This document shows positions 8,938 through 20,171 of a stretch of DNA of 64,000 nt, piece after piece. The notes under the pieces were generated by a model. The model saw only the letters and a program-made list of their open reading frames with translations, was not told the origin of the DNA and ran no database searches. Position 1 is the first letter of the stretch. Each line of letters begins with the position of its first letter. Source of the stretch: an uncultured Pelagibacteraceae bacterium (GTDB taxonomy: Bacteria; Pseudomonadota; Alphaproteobacteria; Pelagibacterales; Pelagibacteraceae). Where the stretch lies: contig CACFVO010000003.1 in NCBI GenBank assembly GCA_902569785.1, positions 34,750-98,749 on the forward strand, in the 5' to 3' direction. The position numbers were made by a program, and so were the translations under genes.

Positions 8938-10216
8938 ACTTTAAATCTATTTGCTTCCAAACAATCTTCACAGAAGCACCGCCTAATTTATTAGATTTTA
9001 AAAAAGACAGTCGTGCTGATTTTCTCTCTAAAAGTGTTTTGCCTAGAAAGGTCCCTAATCCTGTTCCAGAGTTTGAATTTACTTCATTTGATTTAGATTT
9101 TATATAGGGTTCTCCAAGAAATTCTTTTATATCCTCTGGAAACCCAGGCCCATCATCGTTTATTGAGACTTCTAAATCTTTATCATTGCTTTTTACCTTT
9201 ATTTCTACTGTGCTTTTGGAAAATTTTACTGCATTTCCAATGAAGTTTCTCAACCCATAAGTTAATTCTGCAGATCTTAGAAATTCAAAATTTTTTTTGT
9301 TATCATCTAAATTTAATAATAATTTTTTAGAAGAAGTTTCTTTAAAAGACTCAATAACCTCATTAAGTAAGTTTTCAATTGTAGTTTTAGAAAAAAATTC
9401 ATCATCTTTTATTTTTTTTTTTGAAATTTGTTTTAGTATTTCTCCACATCTTTTAGTCTGACTGATCAATAAATCTAAGTCTTTTATATGTTCATTTTTT
9501 TCTCCTAGTTCTTTTTTAAGTTCAGAGGCAACTACATTTATAGTGGCTAATGGTGTACCTAAAGAATGAGCAGCAGCGGCAGCTTGGCCTCCGAGTGACT
9601 CTAACTCATATTCTTTGGCTATCACCTGTTGTACTTTATTGATTGCATCAGATCTTCTTTTGCTTTCACCAGAAAATCTAATTCCAAAATAACTTAAAAA
9701 TACTAAACCGACGATAATAGCTAAAAAATATCCAGTTAAATATAGTTTTGGAAATGTGATAGATTGATCATGTATACCTGGTAAAGGATAATGAAAGATT
9801 GTCAATAAAAACAAAAAAATAATAGTTAAAAATCCCAATATAATAGTTGTTCCCATGCTTAAAAATGTTGAAGAGACTATAGTTGGAATAATCATTAATA
9901 TTGAAAAAGGATTTGAAATCCCGCCTGTCAAGTATAGGAGAGCTGTTAATTGGACTAGGTCATAAAATAAAAATATACTTGCATAAAAGTCTTTTATAAT
10001 AGAGGACCTAATACCATAATGTAAATATAAGTTAGTTAAAAAGCCCAAAAATAAGATTGCATGGGCAATTACAAGTGGAAAATCCAACTTTAAATAAAAA
10101 TAGACTAGATTTATTGCTGCAAACTGCCCTGTTATTGCTATCCATCTTAAAATTACTAAGGTTTTTTTATCTAAGTTAAGATTTTCTCTCAGTCTAAAGA
10201 GAGTGGAAAAATTCAT
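8927..10216 (-). CDS. regB: RegB/PrrB redox sensor histidine kinase
   Basis: Membrane histidine kinase of 429 aa. About six transmembrane segments occupy residues 25-180, including the quinone-site heptapeptide GGISNPF (98-104) characteristic of RegB. The H-box is AAHSLGTPLATINVVASEL with His217. Cys257 in SQTKRCGEIL matches the redox-active cysteine of the family. The ATPase domain has RNFIGNAVKFS (N box), DDGPGFP (G1) and GTGLGTFLGKTL (G2). RegB senses the quinone pool and redox state and phosphorylates RegA. It lies 7 bp downstream of gyrB on the same strand, so it may be cotranscribed with the replication genes. Confidence 0.95.
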   Translation of the reverse strand: MNFSTLFRLRENLNLDKKTLVILRWIAITGQFAAINLVYFYLKLDFPLVIAHAILFLGFLTNLYLHYGIRSSIIKDFYASIFLFYDLVQLTALLYLTGGISNPFSILMIIPTIVSSTFLSMGTTIILGFLTIIFLFLLTIFHYPLPGIHDQSITFPKLYLTGYFLAIIVGLVFLSYFGIRFSGESKRRSDAINKVQQVIAKEYELESLGGQAAAAAHSLGTPLATINVVASELKKELGEKNEHIKDLDLLISQTKRCGEILKQISKKKIKDDEFFSKTTIENLLNEVIESFKETSSKKLLLNLDDNKKNFEFLRSAELTYGLRNFIGNAVKFSKSTVEIKVKSNDKDLEVSINDDGPGFPEDIKEFLGEPYIKSKSNEVNSNSGTGLGTFLGKTLLERKSARLSFLKSNKLGGASVKIVWKQIDLKSNV

Positions 10217-10223
10217 TTGAACT

Positions 10224-12293
<2,070 letters not shown>

Positions 12294-12419
12294 TTAGATA
12301 ATCTTTTATATCATTTTTTTAAGTTAATATAAAACGGCCAGAGGGCATTACTGCTTAAAATGATTGCATATCAATGCTTTTAGACCAAAATATAAAAAAA
12401 ATTGTAAATTTAAAGAAAA

Positions 12420-13535
12420 TTAGATTTTCATAGGCATTATAACATAATAACTATTTTTATCAGAGGCATCTAAGATTAATACGGGCGAAACTGAGTCTTT
12501 TAAATTCATTTTTAAATTTTTATCTTCAATCTCGGAAGCAATATCTATTAAATATTTTGAGTTAAAACTAATATTAAGATTGTCAGAATTAAAATTTGCT
12601 TTTATGATTTCATTTCCTTCCCCTGAGTTGGCGCTATTTACTGAAAATTGAACATTCTCTTTGTTAATAAGTAATTTTACACCTTCTTTTCCATCCAAAG
12701 AGACACTTGCCACCCTTTCAATTGAATCTATAAAATCCTTAGAAGGTACAACTAGAGATTTTTCATTATTTGCAGGTACAACTTTTTTATAATCTGGAAA
12801 TTTTCCATCAATAACTTTAGAAATTAGCTTCATGTTTCCTAAAGAAAATTTAACTTTATTTTCACTTGTTTGCATTGAAAATTTTTCCTTAGTCTCCGTT
12901 AAAAGAGAGCAAAGTTGAAAAACAGTTTTTCTGGGTAATATTAAAGATGAAAAATTATCTGCATTTTCAATTTCTAAACTACTAGATGATAATCTATGGC
13001 TGTCAGTCGCAACTCCGGTTAAAAAATTTCTACCATGTCCCTCGGTCAAATGTAAAAAAATACCATTTAAATAATGTCTTGTATCATCATTTGAAATTGC
13101 AATTTTAGTTTTATTTAGAAGTTTTAAAAATCTACTATTATTAAGCATCATTTCCTGACCTTCAAATTCATCAGTAAATGTAGGAAAGTTATCAGTTGGT
13201 AAACAAAGTAAATTAAAATCTGAATTATCACTTTTTAAACTTAGTTTATTTTCTGTTTTAAGATCAAAATTTAAATCTGAATCTGAGGATATTTTTCTAA
13301 GTATATCATAAAGAATAGCTGCTGAAGTAGTAGTGCTTCCTTCTTTTAATATTTTAACTTCTTCTATTTCATCATAAAAAACTATATCTAAATCAGTAGC
13401 AATTATAGATAATTTATTATCTTTCAATTGTAGTAAAACATTAGAGAGTATGGGAAGAGTATTTTTCTTTTCTACTACACCTTGCACAAAACTTAATGAC
13501 TTTAATAAGATATCTCTTTTAACAATAAACTGCAT
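12420..13535 (-). CDS. dnaN: DNA polymerase III beta subunit (sliding clamp)
   Basis: Sliding clamp of 371 aa, the usual family length, made of three similar folds. Family landmarks are NTLPILSNVLL near residue 26, the GIFLHLTEG region of the second domain, TDSHRL, GKFPDYKKVVP, and a C terminus ending VIMPMKI, which matches the canonical MP[MI][RK] ending. It starts 8 bp after dnaA. The usual next gene recF is absent; 135 bp without an evident ORF separate dnaN from gyrB. Confidence 0.97.
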   Translation of the reverse strand: MQFIVKRDILLKSLSFVQGVVEKKNTLPILSNVLLQLKDNKLSIIATDLDIVFYDEIEEVKILKEGSTTTSAAILYDILRKISSDSDLNFDLKTENKLSLKSDNSDFNLLCLPTDNFPTFTDEFEGQEMMLNNSRFLKLLNKTKIAISNDDTRHYLNGIFLHLTEGHGRNFLTGVATDSHRLSSSSLEIENADNFSSLILPRKTVFQLCSLLTETKEKFSMQTSENKVKFSLGNMKLISKVIDGKFPDYKKVVPANNEKSLVVPSKDFIDSIERVASVSLDGKEGVKLLINKENVQFSVNSANSGEGNEIIKANFNSDNLNISFNSKYLIDIASEIEDKNLKMNLKDSVSPVLILDASDKNSYYVIMPMKI

Positions 13536-13543
13536 TTTTACTA

Positions 13544-14935
13544 TTACTCTTGTAGAAGATTTTTGATCTGATTTATGTTTTTTTTCATCTCATCATCTTG
13601 TTCGGATAATCTCGTTATAGTTTTTACTGCATGAATCACTGTAGTATGATCTCTATTAGCAAATCTTCTTCCAATTTCAGGAAGAGATCTTGTTGTCATT
13701 TTTTTTGCTAAATACATTGCAAGTTGTCGAGGTCTTGCTAAAGGCCTAGAGCGTCTCTGGGAAAGCATATCATTTAATGAAATATTAAAATAGTTAGATA
13801 CAACATTTTGTATTTTGTCTACAGTGATAACTTTGATTTGGCTGAATAAATCTTTCAATATATTTTTACAGTCATTAATTGTTAAGTCCTTATTATGAAC
13901 TCTACTAAATGCTATTACTCGATTTAAAATACCTATAAGCTCTCTAATATTAGTTTTACTTTCGTTTGCTATATAGTTAATTACTTCCTCGCTCAAATTA
14001 ATATTCTCTTTAAATTGGTTTTGCATTTCTATAATTTTTTTCTTAATAATTTTAACTTTTAATTCTAAATCAGGTATGTCAATATCAACTACTAGTCCAC
14101 CAGCTAGTCTTGACTTAATTCTTTCTTGTACTCTATCTAGCTTCATGGGCGTTCTATCTGCAGATATAATTATTTGAGATCCTTTGTCTATTAAGCTGTT
14201 AAAAGTATGAAAAAATTCTTCCTGTAAGCTTTCTTTGCCTCTTATAAATTGAATATCATCGATAATAAATACTGATGATTTTCTAAAAAAATCCTTAAAG
14301 TTTACCATGTCATTTTTTTTTATAGATTTGATAAAATGATACATGAAACGTTCAGCAGAAATAAACATAACATTATTTTCTGACTGAAGTTCTAGACCAA
14401 TAGCATTTAGTAAGTGAGTTTTGCCTAAACCTACTCCTCCACAAATATACAATGGATTATATCTTGATATATGTTCACATATCTTTTTAGAATAAGATAA
14501 AGCAATATCATTACTTTTACCTTGAACAAAATTTTCAAAATTTAAATTTGGATTCAGCCTATTATAATTTAAAATAGAGTCTTTAATAGTTGTAACTTTG
14601 TTTATTTCATCTGTTTTGATTATTAAATCTGAATTATTTTTATTATCCTCTATGATCTTAAATTCAATTCTATTTAAACTGAGCTTAAAACCTTTTACTT
14701 GCTCTAAGATCTTATCTAAGTATCTAGAAACTATCCAATCTCTAAAGAATCTTGTCGGAACACTAAGAATTAGATAATCGTTGTATTCTTTTACCAAAGA
14801 AATTTTTTGTAGCCAACTTGTATAAATTTCCGTTCCAAAAGTTTTTTTAAATGCAGATTGAATTTCCATCCAATCTAACGTTCTTTCTTCTTCAGAAATA
14901 TAAACGTTTTGTTTTTTTATATTATTTTTGTCCAT
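13544..14935 (-). CDS. dnaA: Chromosomal replication initiator DnaA
   Basis: Replication initiator of 463 aa. The N-terminal domain has EIYTSWLQKISLV. The AAA+ core has Walker A GGVGLGKTHLL, Walker B VFIIDDIQFIRGKE and a sensor/arginine-finger region LDRVQERIKSRLAGGL. Domain IV has the DnaA-box-binding signature RPLARPRQLAMYLAKKMT and GRRFANRDHTTVIHA. The gene lies between rpsT and dnaN in the common alphaproteobacterial order. No cluster of TTATNCACA boxes is visible around it, so the origin is not evident here. Confidence 0.98.
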   Translation of the reverse strand: MDKNNIKKQNVYISEEERTLDWMEIQSAFKKTFGTEIYTSWLQKISLVKEYNDYLILSVPTRFFRDWIVSRYLDKILEQVKGFKLSLNRIEFKIIEDNKNNSDLIIKTDEINKVTTIKDSILNYNRLNPNLNFENFVQGKSNDIALSYSKKICEHISRYNPLYICGGVGLGKTHLLNAIGLELQSENNVMFISAERFMYHFIKSIKKNDMVNFKDFFRKSSVFIIDDIQFIRGKESLQEEFFHTFNSLIDKGSQIIISADRTPMKLDRVQERIKSRLAGGLVVDIDIPDLELKVKIIKKKIIEMQNQFKENINLSEEVINYIANESKTNIRELIGILNRVIAFSRVHNKDLTINDCKNILKDLFSQIKVITVDKIQNVVSNYFNISLNDMLSQRRSRPLARPRQLAMYLAKKMTTRSLPEIGRRFANRDHTTVIHAVKTITRLSEQDDEMKKNINQIKNLLQE

Positions 14936-14998
14936 GAGATTATTGTCTTGAAAGATTACTTTTAACTCTGTTTTTAAAAATTATGCAAGTATCTGGAG

Positions 14999-15113
14999 GT
15001 TGTAATTAAAAAAAAACTTAATTCGGTTGTAGTACTAGCGCAAAGATAGAAAAAAAAATAAAAAAAAATTACAACTCAAGAAAGAAACTATATTTAGTTT
15101 AGTGAAACTAAAT
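14999..15113. other. rpsT-dnaA intergenic structures (inverted repeats, A tracts)
   Basis: This is part of the longest gene-free stretch (14936-15159, 224 bp). It holds GTTGTAATT (14999-15007) and its complement AATTACAAC (15067-15075), an A9-T-A9 tract (15050-15068), and a perfect hairpin ATTTAGTTT-agtg-AAACTAAAT (15092-15113). Read on the minus strand, the hairpin follows rpsT and precedes dnaA, so it may be a weak terminator or processing site, although no U tract follows directly. No DnaA boxes or tRNA are seen. Confidence 0.4.
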
Positions 15114-15159
15114 GTTGAATAATAAGACAACTATCAACTTAAAATTGTTTATTATTTAA

Positions 15160-15411
15160 TTAAATCTTTTTAGAAGTTCTTGAGATTTTTCTCGCAGCTG
15201 TTCGCTTACTTATAATGCCAGATTTAGCAACCTGCATTAGAATTGATTGAAATTTTGAAAAATATTTTTTTGCTTTTTCCTTGTTTTTGGATTTGATTAA
15301 TAAATCCATTTGTTTGATAGCATTCTTATATTTGCTTTTTCTTATTCTATTAACCTGAGTTTGTTTCTTAACCCTTCTAACCCTTCTAATTGCTGATTTT
15401 GTGTTTGGCAT
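15160..15411 (-). CDS. rpsT: 30S ribosomal protein S20
   Basis: Small basic protein of 83 aa. It starts MPNTKSAIRRVRRVKKQ, close to the usual S20 opening, and ends with GIISKRTAARKISRTSKK, the conserved C-terminal helix. S20 binds 16S rRNA early in small-subunit assembly. It precedes dnaA on the same strand, an arrangement common in alphaproteobacteria. The ATG start is supported by family length. The divergent ubiE starts 86 bp away. Confidence 0.95.
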   Translation of the reverse strand: MPNTKSAIRRVRRVKKQTQVNRIRKSKYKNAIKQMDLLIKSKNKEKAKKYFSKFQSILMQVAKSGIISKRTAARKISRTSKKI

Positions 15412-15496
15412 ATTTTTTAAACTGTATATATGCCAGTATTATGTGGGTCAACTTTATTATTTTCAACTTCTGGTAATTCTGGCATATAATTTATTT

Positions 15497-16201
15497 ATGA
15501 AAAGTAGTATCCAAGATAAACCAAAGCTAGTTAATTCTGTATTTTCCAAAGTCTACAGAAAATACGATTTCATGAACGATGTTATGTCTCTTGGAATTCA
15601 TCGTATTTGGAAAAATAAACTAATCGACTGGATGAATCCTCAACCAGATGAAAATCTTATTGATGTTGCTTCTGGCACAGGTGATATCGCAAAACTTTTT
15701 TCTAAAAAAAATAATAACTTATCAAACATTGCATGCGTAGAGCCTAATGATCAAATGTTTAGTGTTGGTAAATTAAATTTAGAAAAATTTCAAAATATAA
15801 AATGGTATAAAGCTAAAGCAGAAAAGTTACCCTTTAAAAATGATACCTATAATTTCTACACAATTAGTTATGGCATAAGAAATGTTTTAGATATAAATTT
15901 ATCTTTAAAGGAGGCATTTAGAGTTTTAAAGCCTGGTGGTCGTTTTATGTGCCTAGAATTTTCTAAAATAAACAATGAAATAATTAATCTTTTTTATCAG
16001 CAATATTCAAAAGCAATACCTTTTATTGGAAAATATATTGTAGGATCATCAGAGCCCTATGAATATCTAACTAAAAGCATTAAAGAATTCTACACCCAAA
16101 AACAATTAGTCGACTTAATAAAAAAAAATGGATTCTCTAATGTAGAATATAGAAATCTTTCCAACGGTATTTCTGCTATACATTCTGGATGGAAAATCTA
16201 A
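15497..16201 (+). CDS. ubiE: Ubiquinone/menaquinone C-methyltransferase UbiE
   Basis: SAM-dependent methyltransferase of the ubiquinone pathway. The ORF track opens at a GTG (15401) inside rpsT and adds a hydrophobic leader foreign to the family. The ATG at 15497 gives a 234-residue protein starting MKSSIQDKPKLVNSVFSKVYRKYDFMNDVMSLG, of which VFSKVYRKYDFMNDVMSLG is the standard UbiE opening. The SAM motif is LIDVASGTGDIA, and YGIRNVLD and LKPGGRFMCLEFS follow as expected. It is followed directly by ubiB. Confidence 0.95.
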   Translation: MKSSIQDKPKLVNSVFSKVYRKYDFMNDVMSLGIHRIWKNKLIDWMNPQPDENLIDVASGTGDIAKLFSKKNNNLSNIACVEPNDQMFSVGKLNLEKFQNIKWYKAKAEKLPFKNDTYNFYTISYGIRNVLDINLSLKEAFRVLKPGGRFMCLEFSKINNEIINLFYQQYSKAIPFIGKYIVGSSEPYEYLTKSIKEFYTQKQLVDLIKKNGFSNVEYRNLSNGISAIHSGWKI

Positions 16202-17761
16202 ATGTTTAAAAGAATTTATCGATTATTTAAAATTGCTAGAAAATTATCAACATCTGGAGCAATAGATACAATTAATCAGATGTATAATTTGCCCTTAATA
16301 ATAAATTTTTTTTTTGAAGTTATTTCTATCGGGTCTCCAAAAAAAACAATTAATAATCAAAAAAAACCTGGAGAAAAACTTTGTATTGCCCTTCAAGGAA
16401 TGGGTACTACTTTTATCAAACTTGGTCAGTTCCTAGCTACGAGGCCTGATATCATAGGCGAAGATCTCACAAAAAATTTAGAAAAATTACAAGATAAGGT
16501 TCCTGCGTTCGACACATATGAAGCAAAAAAAATTATAAAAAAAGAAGTTGGAGATAGTCAATTTCAAAATATTTTGGAACTTAGTGAACCCATAGCGGCA
16601 GCTTCTATTGCTCAAGTTCATTTAGCAAAAATTAAAAATGAAAATAAAGAAGTTGCAATTAAGATCTTAAGACCAAATATAGAAAAATTATTTAACGAGG
16701 AGTTAGATGCTTTAATGTTATTTGCCTATATTATTGAAAATACATATTCAAAAGCCAAAAGACTTAAACTTGTAGAGGTCATACATTTATTGCGTGAAAT
16801 TACAAATATTGAAATGGATTTACGATTTGAAGCGGCAGCTGCAAATGAATTATATGAAAATACAAAAAATGATAAAAGTTTTAACGTTCCTAAAATTTAC
16901 TGGAATTATACAACTAAAAATATTCTAACTCTAGATAAAGTGGAGGGAATATCTATACGGGAACAAGTAAAACTTAAAGAACTTGGTGTCGATCTAAAAA
17001 TTCTAGCTGAAAACTTAATACAAAATTTTTTAAAACAAGCTGTAAGAGATGGTTTTTTTCATGGAGATATGCATCAAGGAAATTTGTTTGTTGATCAGCA
17101 AGGAAATATTATACCTGTGGATTTTGGTATTATGGGAAGATTAGATAAAAATAATCGAAAATTTTTAGCTGAAATTTTATACGGCTTTATTCAAAGAGAT
17201 TACGTAAAGGTTGCAGAAGTACATTTTCAGGCAGGTCTTGTTCCGCAAGATGCCTCTAAAGAAAAATTTGCTCAAGCATTAAGATCTGTTGGAGAGCCTA
17301 TCTTTGGTCAATCAATTAAAGATATATCAGGAGGAAATTTATTAGCGCAACTTTTTGAAATAACTGAAAAATTTAATATGCCAACACAAACACCGTTACT
17401 TCTTTTACAAAAAACTATGGTTGTTGTGGAAGGAGTATCAAGAAAACTGTGTCCTGAAACGAATATCTGGCAAGTTTCTAAACCCGTTTTAGAAGATTGG
17501 TTAAAAAGTGTTAAAAGTCCACAATCTACATTGGATACTGCGATTAATACTTCAACTGAAATAATAAAAAGAATCCCTGATTTTCCTGATCTGATGGATA
17601 AAGCAAATTATGCTCTTCAATTAATGGCCGAAGGAAAATTAAATTTAGGGTCGGGAAACAACAAAAATTTAGAGATAGAGCAAATGAAGTTAAAAAATTT
17701 CAAAAAAAATTTGATTATTGGTTTTTTTGGTATTGTAATTGTTGTCCTATTGGTATTTTAA
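16202..17761 (+). CDS. ubiB: UbiB/ADCK-family protein for ubiquinone synthesis
   Basis: Atypical protein-kinase-like ATPase of 519 aa needed for ubiquinone biosynthesis. It has the KxGQ motif (FIKLGQFLATRPDI), the alanine-rich nucleotide loop IAAASIAQVH, the catalytic FHGDMHQGNLFV and the metal motif VDFGIMGRLD. A hydrophobic C-terminal helix (about 502-519) probably anchors it in the membrane. The start codon directly follows the ubiE stop, so the two are cotranscribed, in keeping with their shared pathway. Confidence 0.95.
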   Translation: MFKRIYRLFKIARKLSTSGAIDTINQMYNLPLIINFFFEVISIGSPKKTINNQKKPGEKLCIALQGMGTTFIKLGQFLATRPDIIGEDLTKNLEKLQDKVPAFDTYEAKKIIKKEVGDSQFQNILELSEPIAAASIAQVHLAKIKNENKEVAIKILRPNIEKLFNEELDALMLFAYIIENTYSKAKRLKLVEVIHLLREITNIEMDLRFEAAAANELYENTKNDKSFNVPKIYWNYTTKNILTLDKVEGISIREQVKLKELGVDLKILAENLIQNFLKQAVRDGFFHGDMHQGNLFVDQQGNIIPVDFGIMGRLDKNNRKFLAEILYGFIQRDYVKVAEVHFQAGLVPQDASKEKFAQALRSVGEPIFGQSIKDISGGNLLAQLFEITEKFNMPTQTPLLLLQKTMVVVEGVSRKLCPETNIWQVSKPVLEDWLKSVKSPQSTLDTAINTSTEIIKRIPDFPDLMDKANYALQLMAEGKLNLGSGNNKNLEIEQMKLKNFKKNLIIGFFGIVIVVLLVF

Positions 17762-17768
17762 TTAAACA

Positions 17769-18998
17769 ATGTCATTAAAAAACAAAAAAATTTTATTAGT
17801 CATTGGGGGTGGAATATCTGCCTATAAATCTCTTGATCTTATAAGACTATTAAAAAAAAATAATGTTGATGTAAAAACTATCCTTACTAAAAGTGGTAAA
17901 GAATTTGTTACACCACTTTCAATTACAACTTTAACAAAAAATAAAACATATGAAGATATTTTTGACAAAAATAGTGAGGCTGAAATTGACCATATAGCTT
18001 TATCTAGATGGGCTGATTTAATTATAGTATTACCTACAACTGCAAACTTTATGACAAAGTTAAGCATAGGCAGGGCTGAAGATTTAGCTACAACAGTTTT
18101 ACTAGCTTCTAATAAAGATATTCTTTTAGTTCCAGCTATGAATGTTCGAATGTGGTTTCATAAAGCTACGCAACACAATTTAAAAATTTTACAAGATTAT
18201 GGCTATCATTTTATTGGTCCTGAAAAAGGTGAAATGGCTTGTGGAGAATATGGAGAAGGAAAAATGTCGAGCCCAAGACAAATTTATTTTTATCTAAAAA
18301 ATTATTTTGATCAAAAAAATTTAGTCAAGAACAAAAATTTTAAAGCTTTAGTTACAACTGGACCAACTAAAGAATATTTAGACCCAGTAAGATATATTTC
18401 TAATGAGTCAAGCGGTAAACAAGGATATGAAGTTGCTTTGGCATTACAAAAATTAGGTATAAAAACTAAACTAATAGCAGGGCCTTCTAATCTTATTTTT
18501 TCAAAAAATTTGAAAATTAAAAAAATAACTTCTGCAAAAGAAATGATGAATGAAGTAAAAAAATCTTTGCCAGTTGACATAGCTGTTTGTGCTGCTGCTG
18601 TTTCGGACTTTAAGCCTATAAGTAAAAGTAAAAATAAAATCAAAAAAAATGCTTCAAAATTTAATGATATAAGTTTAGAAAAAAATCCTGATATTTTAGA
18701 TTATTTAAGTAAAAATAATAAAGCTAGACCAAAAATAGTAGTTGGATTTTCTGCAGAAACAGAAAATGTTGTTCAAAACTCAAAAACAAAAATTAAAGAA
18801 AAGTATTGTGACTTAATTATTGCAAATGATGTTTCAAAAAAAGATTTGGGATTTAATTCAGACTATAATAAAGTTTCAATAATTGATAAAAATGGAAAAG
18901 TTAAATCAATTCCAAAAAATAAAAAAAGTTATATTGCTAATATAATTGCAAAAATTATATTAGATAAACTTTTAATGAATGACAAAAATATTAATTAA
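17769..18998 (+). CDS. coaBC: Bifunctional phosphopantothenoylcysteine decarboxylase/synthetase
   Basis: Two-domain coenzyme A enzyme of 409 aa. The N-terminal CoaC flavoprotein (about 1-180) has IGGGISAYKSLDLIRLLKK, the catalytic His in IDHIALSRWADL and PAMNVRMW. The CoaB half has TTGPTKEYLDPVRYISNESSG, AAAVSDFKP and the K-N-PDIL motif LEKNPDIL. It joins cysteine to phosphopantothenate and decarboxylates the product. Its 3' end overlaps dut by 20 bp. Confidence 0.95.
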   Translation: MSLKNKKILLVIGGGISAYKSLDLIRLLKKNNVDVKTILTKSGKEFVTPLSITTLTKNKTYEDIFDKNSEAEIDHIALSRWADLIIVLPTTANFMTKLSIGRAEDLATTVLLASNKDILLVPAMNVRMWFHKATQHNLKILQDYGYHFIGPEKGEMACGEYGEGKMSSPRQIYFYLKNYFDQKNLVKNKNFKALVTTGPTKEYLDPVRYISNESSGKQGYEVALALQKLGIKTKLIAGPSNLIFSKNLKIKKITSAKEMMNEVKKSLPVDIAVCAAAVSDFKPISKSKNKIKKNASKFNDISLEKNPDILDYLSKNNKARPKIVVGFSAETENVVQNSKTKIKEKYCDLIIANDVSKKDLGFNSDYNKVSIIDKNGKVKSIPKNKKSYIANIIAKIILDKLLMNDKNIN

Positions 18999-19419
18999 GA
19001 GACTGTCAAAAGAAGTTCCTTTGCCTAAATACGAAACAAGTGGATCGTCTGGTATGGATTTGGCTGCAAATATAAATGCTTACATGGAAATAAATCCTGG
19101 CAAAACCGCAATTATTCCTACAGGTTTAGCTTTATCAATACCTAAAGGATTTGAAGTGCAAATCAGACCTAGATCTGGTCTAGCTGCTAATCAAAAAATA
19201 AGTGTTTTAAATACTCCAGGTACAATCGATGCTGATTATAGGGGTGAAATCAAAGTAATATTAATCAATCTTGGTCAAGAATCTTTCAAAGTAGAAAAGG
19301 GACTTCGTATTGCTCAAATGGTTGTGTGCCCAGTAATCCAAGCTCAGCTTAAAGAGGTAGATGATTTAAATGAAACAGAGCGGGGAAAAGGCGGATTTGG
19401 ATCGACAGGAATTAAATAA
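18979..19419 (+). CDS. dut: dUTP diphosphatase
   Basis: Trimeric dUTPase of 146 aa. All five motifs are visible: SGMDLAAN (1), RPRSGLA (2), NTPGTIDADYRGEIKV (3), GLRIAQMVV (4) and the C-terminal GKGGFGSTG (5). It hydrolyses dUTP to dUMP, which limits uracil in DNA and feeds thymidylate synthesis. The start ATG lies inside the end of coaBC in another frame, giving a 20-bp overlap. Confidence 0.97.
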   Translation: MTKILIKRLSKEVPLPKYETSGSSGMDLAANINAYMEINPGKTAIIPTGLALSIPKGFEVQIRPRSGLAANQKISVLNTPGTIDADYRGEIKVILINLGQESFKVEKGLRIAQMVVCPVIQAQLKEVDDLNETERGKGGFGSTGIK

Positions 19420-19427
19420 TTCTAAAA

Positions 19428-20171
19428 ATGAAAATTAACTTGAGTCAATTTAAAAGATTCGAAAAACAAATAATCTTAAAAAAGATTGGTTTAGCAGGAC
19501 AAAAAAAAATATTTTCTGCAAACGTCTTAGTTATAGGTTTGGGAGGGTTAGGGTGTCCGTTGATAACTTATCTAGTAGCTTCAGGTGTTGGTAAAATCGG
19601 TATTGTTGACTTCGATAAAGTTGAGATTTCAAATTTAAATAGACAAACTCTATTTAATCCCAACGACATAGGTAAACTTAAAGTAAAACAAGTAAAAAAA
19701 ATAATAAATAAGATAAACAAGAAAATAAAAATTATTTCATTTAAAAGAAGACTTACATCAAAGAATATTAAAAAAATTTTTAATAGTTTTGATATTATAT
19801 GTGATGGTACTGATAATTATAATACAAGATATTTAATTAATGATTATTGTTTAAAAAGTAAAAAAATATTAATTTCGTCTGCTATAAGTAAGTTTGATGG
19901 CCAGCTTATGAAGTTTAATTTTCAAAAAAAAGGACCTTGTTATAGATGTTTTATGCCAAGTCCTCCTGATTTTGAAAATAATTGTCAGACGGAAGGAATA
20001 TTTTCCCCAGTAGCAGGTATTATGGGATCGTTGCAAGCAAATGAAGTTTTAAAATGTATTTTAAATCATAAAAACAACTTGAGTAACCAAGTACTTATAT
20101 TTGACTCTCTAAAAACTGAATTTAGAAAATCTAAAATTTCTATTAACCCAAAATGTATTAATAAATGTTAA
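19428..20171 (+). CDS. ThiF/MoeB/HesA-family E1-like adenylyltransferase
   Basis: E1-like enzyme of 247 aa that adenylates the C terminus of a ubiquitin-fold sulfur carrier such as MoaD or ThiS. It has the nucleotide-binding VLVIGLGGLGCPLITYLVASG, the arginine-containing ISNLNRQTLFN and a zinc site CYRC paired with C-terminal cysteines (KCINKC). It lacks the C-terminal rhodanese domain of some MoeB proteins. No carrier gene is next to it, so MoeB and ThiF functions cannot be separated. It lies 8 bp after dut, and its stop overlaps the next gene. Confidence 0.85.
   Translation: MKINLSQFKRFEKQIILKKIGLAGQKKIFSANVLVIGLGGLGCPLITYLVASGVGKIGIVDFDKVEISNLNRQTLFNPNDIGKLKVKQVKKIINKINKKIKIISFKRRLTSKNIKKIFNSFDIICDGTDNYNTRYLINDYCLKSKKILISSAISKFDGQLMKFNFQKKGPCYRCFMPSPPDFENNCQTEGIFSPVAGIMGSLQANEVLKCILNHKNNLSNQVLIFDSLKTEFRKSKISINPKCINKC

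Noticed and set aside
14936-15159. Replication origin next to dnaA
   Set aside because: The gap is AT-rich and has A tracts, but I find no TTATNCACA-type boxes on either strand. Without genome-wide skew an origin call is unsupported.
15401-15496. Hydrophobic N-terminal extension of UbiE
   Set aside because: It begins at a GTG inside rpsT on the other strand and is not part of UbiE proteins. The ATG at 15497 fits the family.
18311-18643. 110-aa minus-strand ORF inside coaBC
   Set aside because: It lies wholly within a well-conserved gene on the other strand and looks like a hydrophobic antisense shadow of lysine/asparagine-rich coding.
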